A stretch of 64,000 bases of DNA from Olsenella sp. SW781. Lineage in GTDB: Bacteria; Actinomycetota; Coriobacteriia; Coriobacteriales; Atopobiaceae. Position numbers and translations under genes: made by a program. Location of the stretch: contig NZ_SJOU01000005.1 of NCBI RefSeq assembly GCF_012027725.1, positions 62,001 to 126,000 of the forward strand. The letters are read 5' to 3'. The stretch's first letter is position 1; every line of letters starts with the position of its first letter. The notes beneath the pieces were generated by a model. It ran no database searches. It saw only the letters and a list, made by a program, of their open reading frames with translations, and had not been told where the DNA came from. Shown piece by piece: positions 1-8,046 of the stretch.

Positions 1-116
1 TGACAATGAGGAATATTTTCCAAGATGTTTGTACCGTTAACAGAAAAGTACTTAAACCTATATATTGACCCCGTATCATAATAAACATCATATCCGGCAC
101 CATCGGAGGAGGGGAC

Positions 117-1358
117 ATGAGACTTGCCGACCACGTCGAGCTCTTCTCTCTGGGAGACATCCCCATGGCGGGCAACCTGGAGACGGGCGGGGTCATCGGA
201 CTCACGGGCGCGGGCGAGGCGCTCTGCCGGAAGATGTCAGAGCACGACGTTGCGGCGGACGGGGTTCCCGCCGAATGCGAGTCGCTCGTAGAGCACCTGC
301 GACGTGGGGGCTACCTCGCCTCCCCGGAATGTTCCACGACGCGGCGCGAACGCGTGCGCTCCGCATACCTGCACGTTACGCAGCGCTGCAACCTTCGCTG
401 CAGGTTCTGCTACTCGGAAGGCGACGACAGGAACCTCCTGCCTGACCCCTCGGCCGAGCACCTGGACAGGGCAATCGGGATGCTTGCCTCGCTTGGGACG
501 GAGCGCCTCGTCATCTCGGGCGGTGAGCCGTTCCTCCGGGACGACCTCCCCGACATCGCCCGCGCCGCCGCCACTGCGGGGATCGAGGAGATAGTCGTTC
601 TCACCAACGGACTGCTCGTCAGCGAGAAGAACGTGACGCCGCTTGCCGGCGTCGTGAGCTGCATTGGCGTCGCGTTCGACGGGTGCTCGCAGGACGCCGA
701 CGCCCACCTGCGTGGGGAGCAGAACTTCGACCGGCTTGCTGCCGCAATCAAGGCGATCCGCACGGCGAGAATCGCAGCGCGGGTCCTCCCGACGATTCAC
801 GGGCGCAACCTCGAGGACATGGACCGCTATCGGGACGTCGCGCGCAAGCTGGGCGCAAGCGTGGGGTTCAGCATGCTCACCGCTCCCCTCTCCGAGCTCG
901 GAGAGTTTACGATCAACGACGATCAGCTCGCCGACCTGGGCCGTACCACCGCCGATGACGGGCTCGACTACGGGGACGACCTGCCTGGGGGAGGTTCGCT
1001 CGGGGTCCGCAGGTCCTGCGGCGCGGGCGTCCGAACACTCAGCGTTGCCGCGGACGGAACGGTCTACCCCTGCCACATGCTGCACGACCGTCGCCTCGCC
1101 ATGGGCAACGCCTTTTCCGACGATGCCGAGAAGATCATGGGCGGTGAGGTCGCGCGCCAGTTTGCCGGGCTCGACGCCAGGAAGTTCGATCGCTGTGACG
1201 CCTGCAGCCGGCGTCCGATGTGCGGTGGAGGGTGCCGCGCGCGGGCGCTCATGTCCACGGGCAGCCTCGCCGGATGCGACCCGTACTGCGCGCTCCCGAG
1301 CGCGTACTACGACCGCCTTGGCGAGCGCCTGCGGCAGCGATTCTCCGAAGGGAGGTGA
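117..1358 (+). CDS. Radical SAM/SPASM peptide-maturase-like protein
   Basis: 413 aa. The radical SAM CX3CX2C motif (CNLRCRFC) uses C91, C95 and C98 to bind the 4Fe-4S cluster that cleaves S-adenosylmethionine. A SPASM-type C-terminus follows with C301, C319, C360, C363, C369, C373, C387 and C391, which would hold auxiliary Fe-S clusters. The first ~75 residues, ending in an EHLRRGGYL stretch, look like a small winged-helix/PqqD-like peptide-recognition region, but that is only a guess. SPASM proteins usually modify ribosomal peptides or enzymes. The ATG follows a GGAGGAGG site. AT-rich DNA upstream (TTGACC near 65) may hold the promoter. The next ORF encodes 22 aa and is translationally coupled, so a RiPP role is likely; the substrate is unknown. 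Confidence 0.9.
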   Translation: MRLADHVELFSLGDIPMAGNLETGGVIGLTGAGEALCRKMSEHDVAADGVPAECESLVEHLRRGGYLASPECSTTRRERVRSAYLHVTQRCNLRCRFCYSEGDDRNLLPDPSAEHLDRAIGMLASLGTERLVISGGEPFLRDDLPDIARAAATAGIEEIVVLTNGLLVSEKNVTPLAGVVSCIGVAFDGCSQDADAHLRGEQNFDRLAAAIKAIRTARIAARVLPTIHGRNLEDMDRYRDVARKLGASVGFSMLTAPLSELGEFTINDDQLADLGRTTADDGLDYGDDLPGGGSLGVRRSCGAGVRTLSVAADGTVYPCHMLHDRRLAMGNAFSDDAEKIMGGEVARQFAGLDARKFDRCDACSRRPMCGGGCRARALMSTGSLAGCDPYCALPSAYYDRLGERLRQRFSEGR

Positions 1359-1363
1359 TTCAC

Positions 1364-1432
1364 ATGCTGTTTGAGATTGAGGGACGCACTCCCATTTGCT
1401 TCGAATTTGCAGGAATTAGCATCGGCGTGTAA
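1364..1432 (+). CDS. 22-aa peptide, candidate RiPP precursor
   Basis: A 22-codon ORF begins 5 bases after the radical SAM stop codon. Its strong Shine-Dalgarno AAGGGAGGTG contains that stop, so the two genes should be translationally coupled. The peptide begins MLFEIEGRTP and ends GISIGV, with a single Cys at position 12 and aromatic/Glu residues around it. A Cys next to a SPASM maturase fits a thioether or other C-centred crosslink, but no known precursor family was recognised. It is too short for most gene finders. It could also be a coupling leader for the next gene. Confidence 0.5.
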   Translation: MLFEIEGRTPICFEFAGISIGV

Positions 1433-1449
1433 CGGAAGGGATGATTAAC

Positions 1450-1947
1450 ATGCCTGAGCCTCTTAAGACTGAATACCTTCGCGCAAAAAGAGCTGCCCGA
1501 GCAGGCTCGATTGTTATGTATGCATTAGCCGGCTTTGAAGGCATTGTCTTAGCTGTATATCTCACAAGCCTCATCCAAGTTGAGAGTCCTCTGCAATCGC
1601 TATCCTGGTGGTTAATCAGCATCTTAGGAATTTGCTCATCAGCAGCAGCGACACTATTACTTGCACGATTTTTCAGTCAGTTCTCTCGCGGTAAGACTCC
1701 ATTTGGACGGAGGCAATTTAACCGGCTGCTCTTTGCTGCCATGTGTTTAGTCATTAGGGGAATAGCTGATTGTCGACCATCCTCTGCCCTATACCAATCC
1801 ACCCTTCCTGATGGTTCTTCCATTTCTCTCGCACCAGCAGCAACGCTTGACCTCAAAGTCGTCGTGATGGTCGTCTTTCTCGTCTGCCTTGCGATGGTCG
1901 TTCGGTATGGAGATGCCCTCAAGGAAGATTCCGACGCTTTCGTTTAG
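1450..1947 (+). CDS. DUF2975-type membrane protein
   Basis: 165 aa from the ATG at 1450, which lies 10 bases after GGAAGG; the in-frame ATG at 1441 is too close to that site. There are four hydrophobic segments, at roughly residues 18-40, 50-75, 95-110 and 138-158, with a basic loop (RGKTPFGRRQFNR) after the second. This topology, and the XRE gene that follows, match DUF2975/YozG-type pairs. Function is unknown; such pairs often sit with bacteriocin or stress loci, where the membrane protein may give immunity or sensing. Base composition is clearly less GC-rich than the neighbouring chromosome, which suggests horizontal transfer. Confidence 0.7.
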   Translation: MPEPLKTEYLRAKRAARAGSIVMYALAGFEGIVLAVYLTSLIQVESPLQSLSWWLISILGICSSAAATLLLARFFSQFSRGKTPFGRRQFNRLLFAAMCLVIRGIADCRPSSALYQSTLPDGSSISLAPAATLDLKVVVMVVFLVCLAMVVRYGDALKEDSDAFV

Positions 1948-1988
1948 TATTGTTAGACGAAATGAACGCCGTTCTGGAGGTGAAAAAG

Positions 1989-2258
1989 TTGCCTATCGTC
2001 ATGCGACTTGACCGTGTCATGGCCGAGAGAAAGATCACGTCGACGGAGCTTGCCAAGAGAGTTGGCACCTCCACGGTCAACCTCTCCAACATCAAGAACG
2101 GCCACATCAGGGGAATGCGCTTCTCCACGCTTGAGGCCCTCTGCCAGGTCCTCAACTGCAAGCCGGGGGACATCATCGACTACATGACCCCCGAGGAGGA
2201 GCAGGCCGAGCGCACCCTCGGCGAGATCCGCGAGAGGAACTACGAGAAGCGAGGCTAG
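1989..2258 (+). CDS. XRE-family transcriptional regulator (YozG-like)
   Basis: 89 aa if translation starts at TTG 1989, which is spaced 6 bases from GGAGGTG. The frame is open upstream to 1950 but that start has no ribosome site. The whole protein is a Cro/C1 helix-turn-helix: MAERKITSTELAKRVG, then a recognition helix in TSTVNLSNIKNG, then the STLEALCQVLNCKPGDI signature found in YozG-like regulators. It closes the four-gene group and probably controls it together with the DUF2975 partner. Confidence 0.85.
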   Translation: MPIVMRLDRVMAERKITSTELAKRVGTSTVNLSNIKNGHIRGMRFSTLEALCQVLNCKPGDIIDYMTPEEEQAERTLGEIRERNYEKRG

Positions 2259-2376
2259 CGGTTAGTCACTCTTCTTGCTCCGGCATGCCACGCGCCGCAC
2301 TGCCCCGCTCGCACACCCTCGGCGAGCGACGGTGGTGCGGCGCCTCGTTCTTCTCGCCAGTCCGCAGCCAGGGGGG

Positions 2377-3276
2377 CTACTCCCAGGCAGCCCGCCCCAT
2401 GAGGCGGAAGCGCTCGATCATCTCCCCGGTCATGCTCGCGCGGTCGCCCGCGCGCTCCGGGGGAATCTCGTCACGCCTGAACCAGCAGGCCTCCTTGAGC
2501 TCTGAGTGGTCCACGCGCAGGGCGTCATCGCCGTCCACCTCGCACCAGAAGCCGACCATGAGCGTGTCGGTGAAGCTCCAGGGCTGGCTCTTGTAGAAGC
2601 GCAGGTTCTTGACGGAGAGCCCGACCTCCTCCATGACCTCGCGACGAACGGTCCCCTCGAGAGGCTCGCCGATCTCGGTGAACCCGGCGACGAGAGCCCA
2701 GAGCGCGGTGGTCCTCCCCGCGTAGCGCGTGAGCACGATGCGATCGTCCGCGGGGTCCTCGCCGCGGCTCACCACCGCGCAGATGACGCCCGGGCAGATC
2801 TTGGGGTACACGATCCTGGCGCACTCGGGGCACACGATTTCCCGGCTCGCGGGCGCAAGCTCCGTCGGCGCGCCGCAGCGGCCGCAGTAGCGGTTCTCTC
2901 GGTACCACCGGTCCAGCTGGGACGCCGTGGCAGCGGCAAAGAGCAGGTGCTGCGGCTCGGCCCGGCGCAGCCAGTTGACGGACTCGTACGTGAAGCCTGC
3001 CGGCGTCGCCACCCTGTCGTCGAGGACGAGGAAGAACCGCTCCTCCCCGAGCGAGAAGAGATACGTCATGTGGGCGGGCCTGCGCGGGTAGTCCGCCAGA
3101 CGCGGAAGCTCGATCTCCTCCCCCGCGTCCCCCGCATCGGCGTCGGTCCCGCCCACGTGCGTCACGTGGGTGAGGCAGCCGCCCTCGCGGAAGTGCAGGA
3201 CATAGGAGCCGGCAGCCGGCTCATGCGGCTCGAAGTGGTTGTCGAAGACGTGCTCGGCGCCAAACTCCTGAATCAT
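2377..3276 (-). CDS. nudC: NAD(+) diphosphatase / NADH pyrophosphatase
   Basis: 299 aa. A zinc ribbon (C131, C134, C149, C152) is followed by a Nudix box at residues 198-220 with the RREVMEEVG core. The downstream SQPWSFTDTLMVGF stretch resembles the SQPWPF-S-LM motif that marks the NudC subgroup. The enzyme hydrolyses NAD(H) to NMN(H) and AMP, and family members also remove NAD caps from RNA. The N-terminal ~120 residues are the usual poorly conserved NudC domain. Start is ATG after GGGAGAGG. No obvious operon partner. Confidence 0.92.
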   Translation of the reverse strand: MIQEFGAEHVFDNHFEPHEPAAGSYVLHFREGGCLTHVTHVGGTDADAGDAGEEIELPRLADYPRRPAHMTYLFSLGEERFFLVLDDRVATPAGFTYESVNWLRRAEPQHLLFAAATASQLDRWYRENRYCGRCGAPTELAPASREIVCPECARIVYPKICPGVICAVVSRGEDPADDRIVLTRYAGRTTALWALVAGFTEIGEPLEGTVRREVMEEVGLSVKNLRFYKSQPWSFTDTLMVGFWCEVDGDDALRVDHSELKEACWFRRDEIPPERAGDRASMTGEMIERFRLMGRAAWE

Positions 3277-3438
3277 GGCCTCTCCCGTCAGTCGAAGATG
3301 CGTACAGGATAGCCCTGGTCCGCGTTGAGAAGAACAGGGTTGTGGCAGCTCTTGGCGAATTCACGTTGCCGATATGGCAGTTATGGCAGCGGCGCGGAGA
3401 CGCGACCTGCGGTTCTTCTCGCCCTCGCTGCGGAAAAG

Positions 3439-3472
3439 GGGGTCGTGGCAGCGCGAATGCTGCCACGGCCCC
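3439..3472. repeat. GGGGCCGTGGCAG palindrome, copy 1
   Basis: GGGGTCGTGGCAG (3439-3451), an 8-base loop, then CTGCCACGGCCCC (3460-3472). It lies between nudC and the EamA gene, and AT-richer sequence with further TGGCAG repeats lies just upstream (3340-3400). A near-identical hairpin occurs at 45604-45641. Confidence 0.75.
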
Positions 3473-3543
3473 ACATTCGACAGCGCGGCCCCGCGGCCGT
3501 CTGCCAGAACCCCGGAAGCCGCAACGCGCGCCGCGGCCCGGCG

Positions 3544-4476
3544 TTACCCCCGCGCGCGGCGCCTGACGCCGAGCTCACTCACGAGCACGGCAACGAAGAT
3601 CGTGCCAAAGCCGAGCGCGATCCGAGGCGTGACGAGCTCGTGGTAGAAGAGCACGCTCGCCACCACGGCAAAGACGCTCTCCAGCGAGAGCAGGAGCGAC
3701 GCCTGCGCGGGAGGCACGTGCGCCTGGCCGAGGTTCTGGAACACCATGCACACGCAGGACGAGAGCAGTACCAGATATGCCAGGGAGAACCAGGTGTCCG
3801 GGGAGGCGAAGACTGCAGGGGCGGGCGGCGTCTCCAGCACGAGCGCCGTTCCGAGCGCGACCACGGCGCTCACGGCGAGCTGGACCACCGTGAGCGTCAT
3901 CACGTCGTGCGCCGACGAGAAGCGCGCCACGAGCACGATGTGCACGGCGAAGAGCACCGCCGCCACGAGCGTCATCCAGTCGCCGCCGCTCATGATGAGC
4001 GAGAGGTCGTCGCCGAGCGCGACCAGCCCCACGCCCACGATGGCGAGAACCGCCGCGAGCACGTTGCCCCCATCGGGACGCCGCCGCGTGACCAGCCAGT
4101 TTATGAACGGCGTCATCACGCAGTAGGTGGCCGTGAGGAAGGCGTTCCTGCCCGGCGTGGTGTCATCGAGGCCGATGTTCTGCACCACGAAGGCCGCCCC
4201 GGACGCCAGGCCCAGGATCGCGCCCATGGCGAGGTGGCTCCCGTCGAGGTTGTCCCGCAGGCGCCGCCAGAAGAGCGCGCCCACGATGACGGCTGACGCG
4301 GCAAAGCGTATGCCCATGAGCCACGCGGGCGGGATGTTGTCCAGCGTGTCCTTCATCACCACGAACGAGCCGCCCCAGATGGCGGCGCAGGCGGCGAGGG
4401 AGAGCTTCCAGGCCCACTGGGGCACGGCGGCCTCCCCATGCCGCGTGCCCGGGCCGATGTTCTTCTCGGTATCCAT
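3544..4476 (-). CDS. EamA/DMT-family transporter
   Basis: 310 aa with about ten hydrophobic segments arranged as two five-helix EamA repeats. The first repeat begins LAACAAIWGGSFVVMKD near residue 30; the second begins near residue 165. This is the drug/metabolite transporter fold, which exports metabolites such as amino acids or takes up nucleotide sugars. The substrate cannot be read from sequence. The C-terminus is basic (RRRARG). The ATG at 4476 has only a weak ribosome site. Stands alone. Confidence 0.9.
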   Translation of the reverse strand: MDTEKNIGPGTRHGEAAVPQWAWKLSLAACAAIWGGSFVVMKDTLDNIPPAWLMGIRFAASAVIVGALFWRRLRDNLDGSHLAMGAILGLASGAAFVVQNIGLDDTTPGRNAFLTATYCVMTPFINWLVTRRRPDGGNVLAAVLAIVGVGLVALGDDLSLIMSGGDWMTLVAAVLFAVHIVLVARFSSAHDVMTLTVVQLAVSAVVALGTALVLETPPAPAVFASPDTWFSLAYLVLLSSCVCMVFQNLGQAHVPPAQASLLLSLESVFAVVASVLFYHELVTPRIALGFGTIFVAVLVSELGVRRRARG

Positions 4477-4538
4477 GGTGGGAAAGTATAGCGCCGACCA
4501 GCTGTGCGGACGCCCGCGCTCACCAATTGGAAATGGAT

Positions 4539-4554
4539 AGAATCGTGCGATTCT
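4539..4554. promoter_or_regulatory. Inverted repeat upstream of relB/yafQ-like pair
   Basis: AGAATCG-TG-CGATTCT has perfect 7-base arms. It is followed by a -10-like TTATAC/TATACA (4557-4563), a ribosome site AAAGGAG and the antitoxin ATG. It is probably the autoregulatory operator of the toxin-antitoxin operon. Confidence 0.6.
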
Positions 4555-4596
4555 GGTTATACATATAGTGATGCCAATACTACAAAGGAGCTACAA

Positions 4597-4866
4597 ATGA
4601 CGAGCTATGCCATTCGCGTCGACGAGGACCTCAAGGAAGGCGCCGCGAACGTCGCCCGGAGCTTCGGGCTTGACCTCGCGTCGGTGACGCGCGCGTTCTG
4701 GACCTACATGGTCCGCACCGGCTCCATCCCCATCACCTTTGACGGCGAGCAGCCCAACGAGGAGTCCCTCGAGGCCATCCGAGAGACCGAGGAGATCTTT
4801 GCGGCCCACGTCCCGGGAACCGGGTACAAGAACGCCCGGGAGCTTCTCGAGGCGGCGATGCAATGA
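4597..4866 (+). CDS. RelB/DinJ-family antitoxin
   Basis: 89 aa from ATG 4597 (AAAGGAG 6 bases upstream). The N-terminus, with YAIRVDEDLKEGAANVARSFGL then a hydrophobic SVTRAFWTYMV, is the ribbon-helix-helix of RelB/DinJ antitoxins. The acidic C-terminus would wrap the toxin. The stop codon overlaps the toxin start as ATGA. It represses its own operon, probably at the inverted repeat at 4539-4554. Confidence 0.88.
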   Translation: MTSYAIRVDEDLKEGAANVARSFGLDLASVTRAFWTYMVRTGSIPITFDGEQPNEESLEAIRETEEIFAAHVPGTGYKNARELLEAAMQ

Positions 4867-5162
4867 TGGGAAGGCTCGAGGCCAAGTTCGACCCCAAATT
4901 CTCCCGCGACCTCAAGCGACTTGAGAGGAAGAATGTCGACCCCTTTGCCCTTGAGCACGTCATCAATCTCATCCTCTCCAACACCCTCCCCGCCCGGCAG
5001 GAGCTCGTCCGCAGGCACAACATGCACCGGCTCGCCGGGCAGTGGGCGGGCTCCAACGAGTGCCACGTCTGCAACGCCGGGGACTGGCTGCTCGTATGGG
5101 CCGTGCGCGACAACCTCGCCGTCTTCCAGCGCACGGGCACGCATCGGGAGATCTTCCGCTAG
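4863..5162 (+). CDS. YafQ-family mRNA interferase toxin
   Basis: 99 aa of the RelE/ParE fold. The pattern H-RLAGQW, then ECHV, then GDWLLVWAVRD and TGTHREIF matches the YafQ group, whose catalytic residues include His and Asp in these positions. The toxin would cut mRNA in the ribosome at codons. Start overlaps the antitoxin stop by 4 bases (a second ATG at 4866 is also possible), so the pair is co-translated. Confidence 0.88.
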   Translation: MMGRLEAKFDPKFSRDLKRLERKNVDPFALEHVINLILSNTLPARQELVRRHNMHRLAGQWAGSNECHVCNAGDWLLVWAVRDNLAVFQRTGTHREIFR

Positions 5163-5375
5163 GCGCCCGCCCGCAGCAGACAGGGCCCGCGGGGCGAGAA
5201 GAACGTCCGCCCGCGGCAGATTCGTGACGCTGCGGCCTTCTCGCCCTGCCATTTTGCCGTAAACTTATGGACGGGCTGCCCATTGGGCCGCCGCATGGCT
5301 CTGGCCGGTCTGAGGGGACCGGTTCGTTCGCGCCGGGGCATGGCACCGGCACAGATTCATGGAGAGGAGCAATAC

Positions 5376-6110
5376 ATGCAGTATTCCGCAGAAGTCGAGA
5401 ATATGTGCCCCGTCGCCAAGGGCGCATATCACGGCCCCGCGCCCATCCCCGAGGAGGGCAAGTGGGTCCAGGCCAAGGAGATCAAGGACATCTCCGGCCT
5501 CACGCACGGCGTGGGCTGGTGCGCGCCCCAGCAGGGTGCCTGCAAGCTCACCCTTAACGTCAAGGAGGGCGTCATCGAGGAGTGCCTCGTCGAGACCCTC
5601 GGCTGCTCCGGCATGACCCACTCGGCGGCCATGGCTTCCGAGATCCTCCCGGGCAAGACCATCCTCGAGGCCCTGAACACCGACCTCGTCTGCGACGCCA
5701 TCAACGTGGCCATGCGCGAGCTGTTCCTCCAGATCGTCTACGGCCGCTCCCAGACCGCCTTCTCCGAGGACGGCCTGCCCGTCGGCGCCTCCCTCGACGA
5801 CCTCGGCAAGGGCCTGCGCACGCAGGTCGGCACCATGTTCGGCACCAAGGCCAAGGGCGCCCGTTACCTCGAGCTCGCCCAGGGCTACGTCACCCGCATG
5901 GCGCTCAACGAGAACAACGAGATCATCGCCTTCGAGTTCCTGAACCTCGGCAAGTTCACCGAGGCCCTCAAGGCCGGCAAGACCCCCGAGGACGCCATCG
6001 CCGGCGCCATGGGTCACTACGGCCAGTGGGAGAACGCCGCCAAGTACATCGATCCGCGCACGGACGAGGAGACCCACACGGTCGCCAACGTCTTCCCCGT
6101 TCACGAGTAG
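5376..6110 (+). CDS. Iron-sulfur cluster assembly scaffold-family protein (GGGtGRT partner)
   Basis: 244 aa from ATG 5376 after GAGAGGAG; upstream in-frame codons lack a ribosome site. Cysteines at 11, 49, 56, 70 and 77 fall in a NifU/IscU-like region (VETLGCSGMTHSAAMASEIL then GKTILEAL). The C-terminal ~120 residues have no recognised catalytic motif. In anaerobes this family is encoded next to the GGGtGRT protein, as here (18-base gap). The role is presumed to be in Fe-S or other metal-sulfur handling; it is not experimentally settled as far as I know. Confidence 0.82.
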   Translation: MQYSAEVENMCPVAKGAYHGPAPIPEEGKWVQAKEIKDISGLTHGVGWCAPQQGACKLTLNVKEGVIEECLVETLGCSGMTHSAAMASEILPGKTILEALNTDLVCDAINVAMRELFLQIVYGRSQTAFSEDGLPVGASLDDLGKGLRTQVGTMFGTKAKGARYLELAQGYVTRMALNENNEIIAFEFLNLGKFTEALKAGKTPEDAIAGAMGHYGQWENAAKYIDPRTDEETHTVANVFPVHE

Positions 6111-6128
6111 AAAGGGAGGGAAAACCAA

Positions 6129-7133
6129 ATGGCAGTTTCGTTTGAGGGCTATGAGCGCCGCATCGACAAGATCAACAAGGTGCTCGCTGAGAACGGCATC
6201 TCCTCCCTCGAGGAGGCCGAGCAGATCTGCCTCGACAAGGGCGTGAACCCGCGCGAGATCGTCGAGGGCGTCCAGTCCATCGCGTTCGAGAACGCCAAGT
6301 GGGCTTACGTCTGCGGCTGCGCCATCGCCATCAAGAAGGGCGCCAAGAGCGCCTCTGAGGCCGCCGCCATGATCGGCGAGGGCCTCCAGGCCTTCTGCGT
6401 CCCCGGCTCCGTCGCCGAGGACCGCAAGGTCGGCAAGGGCCACGGTGACCTCGGCGCCATGCTCCTCGGTGACGACACCGAGTGCTTCGCCTTCCTGGCC
6501 GGCCACGAGTCCTTCGCCGCCGCCGAGGGCGCCATCGGCATCGCGCTCAACGCCAACAAGGCCCGCAAGAAGCCGCTGCGCGTCATCCTGAACGGCCTCG
6601 GCAAGGACGCCGCCCAGATCATCGCCCGCATCAACGGCTTCACCTACGTGAAGACCCAGTTCGACTACTTCACCGGCGAGCTCAACATCGTCGAGAAGAT
6701 CCCGTACTCCGATGGTCCGCGCGCCGAGGTCAACTGCTACGGCGCCGACGACGTCCGCGAGGGCGTTGCCATCATGTGGCACGAGAACGTCGACATCTCC
6801 ATCACCGGCAACTCCACCAACCCGACGCGCTTCCAGCACCCGGTTGCCGGCACCTACTTCAAGGAGCGCGTGCTCGCCGGCAAGAAGTACTTCTCCGTCG
6901 CCTCCGGCGGCGGCACCGGCCGCACCCTGCACCCGGACAACATGGCCGCCGGCCCCGCCTCCTACGGCATGACCGACACCATGGGCCGCATGCACTCCAG
7001 CGCCCAGTTCGCCGGCTCCTCCTCGGTGCCCGCGCACGTCGACATGATGGGCCTCATCGGCATGGGCAACAACCCCATGGTCGGTGCGACCGTCGCCTGC
7101 GCCGTCGCCGTCAACGCCGCTCTCAACGAGTAG
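6129..7133 (+). CDS. GGGtGRT protein
   Basis: 334 aa. The family-defining VASGGGTGRTLHPDN segment lies at about residues 257-271. The protein has no signal peptide or membrane segment and is rich in Ala/Gly. Its codon bias is extreme, like the gene before it, which suggests very high expression. It forms an operon with the scaffold-like gene (AAAGGGAGG site in the 18-base gap) and ends at a strong terminator. The biochemical function of the family is unknown; linkage implies a cofactor or Fe-S role. Confidence 0.88.
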   Translation: MAVSFEGYERRIDKINKVLAENGISSLEEAEQICLDKGVNPREIVEGVQSIAFENAKWAYVCGCAIAIKKGAKSASEAAAMIGEGLQAFCVPGSVAEDRKVGKGHGDLGAMLLGDDTECFAFLAGHESFAAAEGAIGIALNANKARKKPLRVILNGLGKDAAQIIARINGFTYVKTQFDYFTGELNIVEKIPYSDGPRAEVNCYGADDVREGVAIMWHENVDISITGNSTNPTRFQHPVAGTYFKERVLAGKKYFSVASGGGTGRTLHPDNMAAGPASYGMTDTMGRMHSSAQFAGSSSVPAHVDMMGLIGMGNNPMVGATVACAVAVNAALNE

Positions 7134-7155
7134 CGCGCCGCGCCACTGGCGCCGC

Positions 7156-7291
7156 GCCACTGGCGTCAGGTTTATTTGGCACAGGGGCCGTCACCTTCGG
7201 GTGGCGGCCCCTTTCGCATGCCAACGTGCCAGTGTCACGCCAGTAGCGTCAGGTTTATTTGGCATGCCAGTGGCGTCAGGTTTATTTGGCA
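7156..7291 (+). repeat. REP-like repeats R1-R3 (RAYT-associated)
   Basis: Three direct copies of the unit GCCACTGGCGTCAGG followed by TTTATTTGGCA: 7156-7181, 7239-7264 (GCCAGTAGCG variant) and 7266-7291 (GCCAGTGGCG variant). A partial copy precedes at 7142. The third overlaps the 3' end of the RAYT gene (stop at 7282). Confidence 0.9.
7184..7211 (+). terminator. Rho-independent-type terminator of the GGGtGRT operon
   Basis: GGGGCCGTCACC - TTCG - GGTGGCGGCCCC: a 12-bp stem with one G-T pair and a UUCG tetraloop, followed by CTTTCG. It sits inside the REP cluster, 50 bases after the stop. Confidence 0.75.
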
Positions 7292-8046
7292 CGCGCCGTC
7301 ACACGCTCAACCACGCCTCTCCCCACCCCAGTAAGCCGCTCGACGGCCCTCGCAGACAGGCCCGAACCTCTCAGCAGCCTCAGCGCCTCGTCCCTCCTCT
7401 CCTGCGGAAGCGCCTTCACCTTGCCGGGATCTCCGAGGCCGGCGTCATCCAGCAGTCCACGGGCCGCGATTACAACCTCGTCCGTTCCACGACAAAGCCC
7501 CATCGGGGCATAGGGCTCCACCCCCTTGGCGTCGTCCCGGCAAAGCTCCACAAACCCCGACTGGCCGCCAAGCATTTCAAGGACGAGGGAGGTGTCGGCG
7601 ACCTCGACCCTCGGCACACCGCCGGCATACTCTCGATAGCTGCTCCAGTCGTACTGCTCCGCCGAGCAGATTCCCGCCCTCTCCGGATTGAGGTGAAGAT
7701 ACCTGACGGCAGCGAGCAGATATCGCTCGCCCTCTATCGGGGCGCTCGAGAATCTCCCCTGAAAGACATGCCCCACATGTCCCGTCCTACAATTGAATCG
7801 CCTTGCATAGCTCGTGAGCACGCGTTGCATGACATCGCTGAGACTCTGCTCGCAATCGAGCAGGATGAGATGAACGTGGTTGGGCATGAGACACCATCCA
7901 AGGATGTCAACACCCGCCCGCCTTGCGCTCTCGCCCAACGTGGTAATAAATGACATCCGATCGGCATCATCCTCAAAGATGAGCTGCCGACCACTCCCCC
8001 GCGATACAACGTGGTAGATTCCCGACTCCGAGACGGCCCGTGCCAT
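7282..8046 (-). CDS. REP-associated tyrosine transposase (RAYT, Y1_Tnp/HUH)
   Basis: 254 aa. The HUH motif is PNHVHLIL at residues 55-62 (H57, H59). The GHVFQGRF box lies at 92-99, and the likely catalytic tyrosine is Y116 in AVRYLHLNPERAG. These are the hallmarks of TnpA-REP single-strand transposases, which process REP palindromes. A C-terminal extension of ~100 residues ends in a helix-turn-helix-like segment (LSARAVERLTGVGRGVV). The gene is intact and bracketed by REP-like units, inverted between its two sides (7156-7291 and 8216-8267). It is probably the source of the related units elsewhere in the window. Confidence 0.92.
   Translation of the reverse strand: MARAVSESGIYHVVSRGSGRQLIFEDDADRMSFITTLGESARRAGVDILGWCLMPNHVHLILLDCEQSLSDVMQRVLTSYARRFNCRTGHVGHVFQGRFSSAPIEGERYLLAAVRYLHLNPERAGICSAEQYDWSSYREYAGGVPRVEVADTSLVLEMLGGQSGFVELCRDDAKGVEPYAPMGLCRGTDEVVIAARGLLDDAGLGDPGKVKALPQERRDEALRLLRGSGLSARAVERLTGVGRGVVERVTARAK

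Noticed and set aside
5265-7160. 631-codon minus-strand open frame
   Set aside because: Antisense of the scaffold/GGGtGRT pair.
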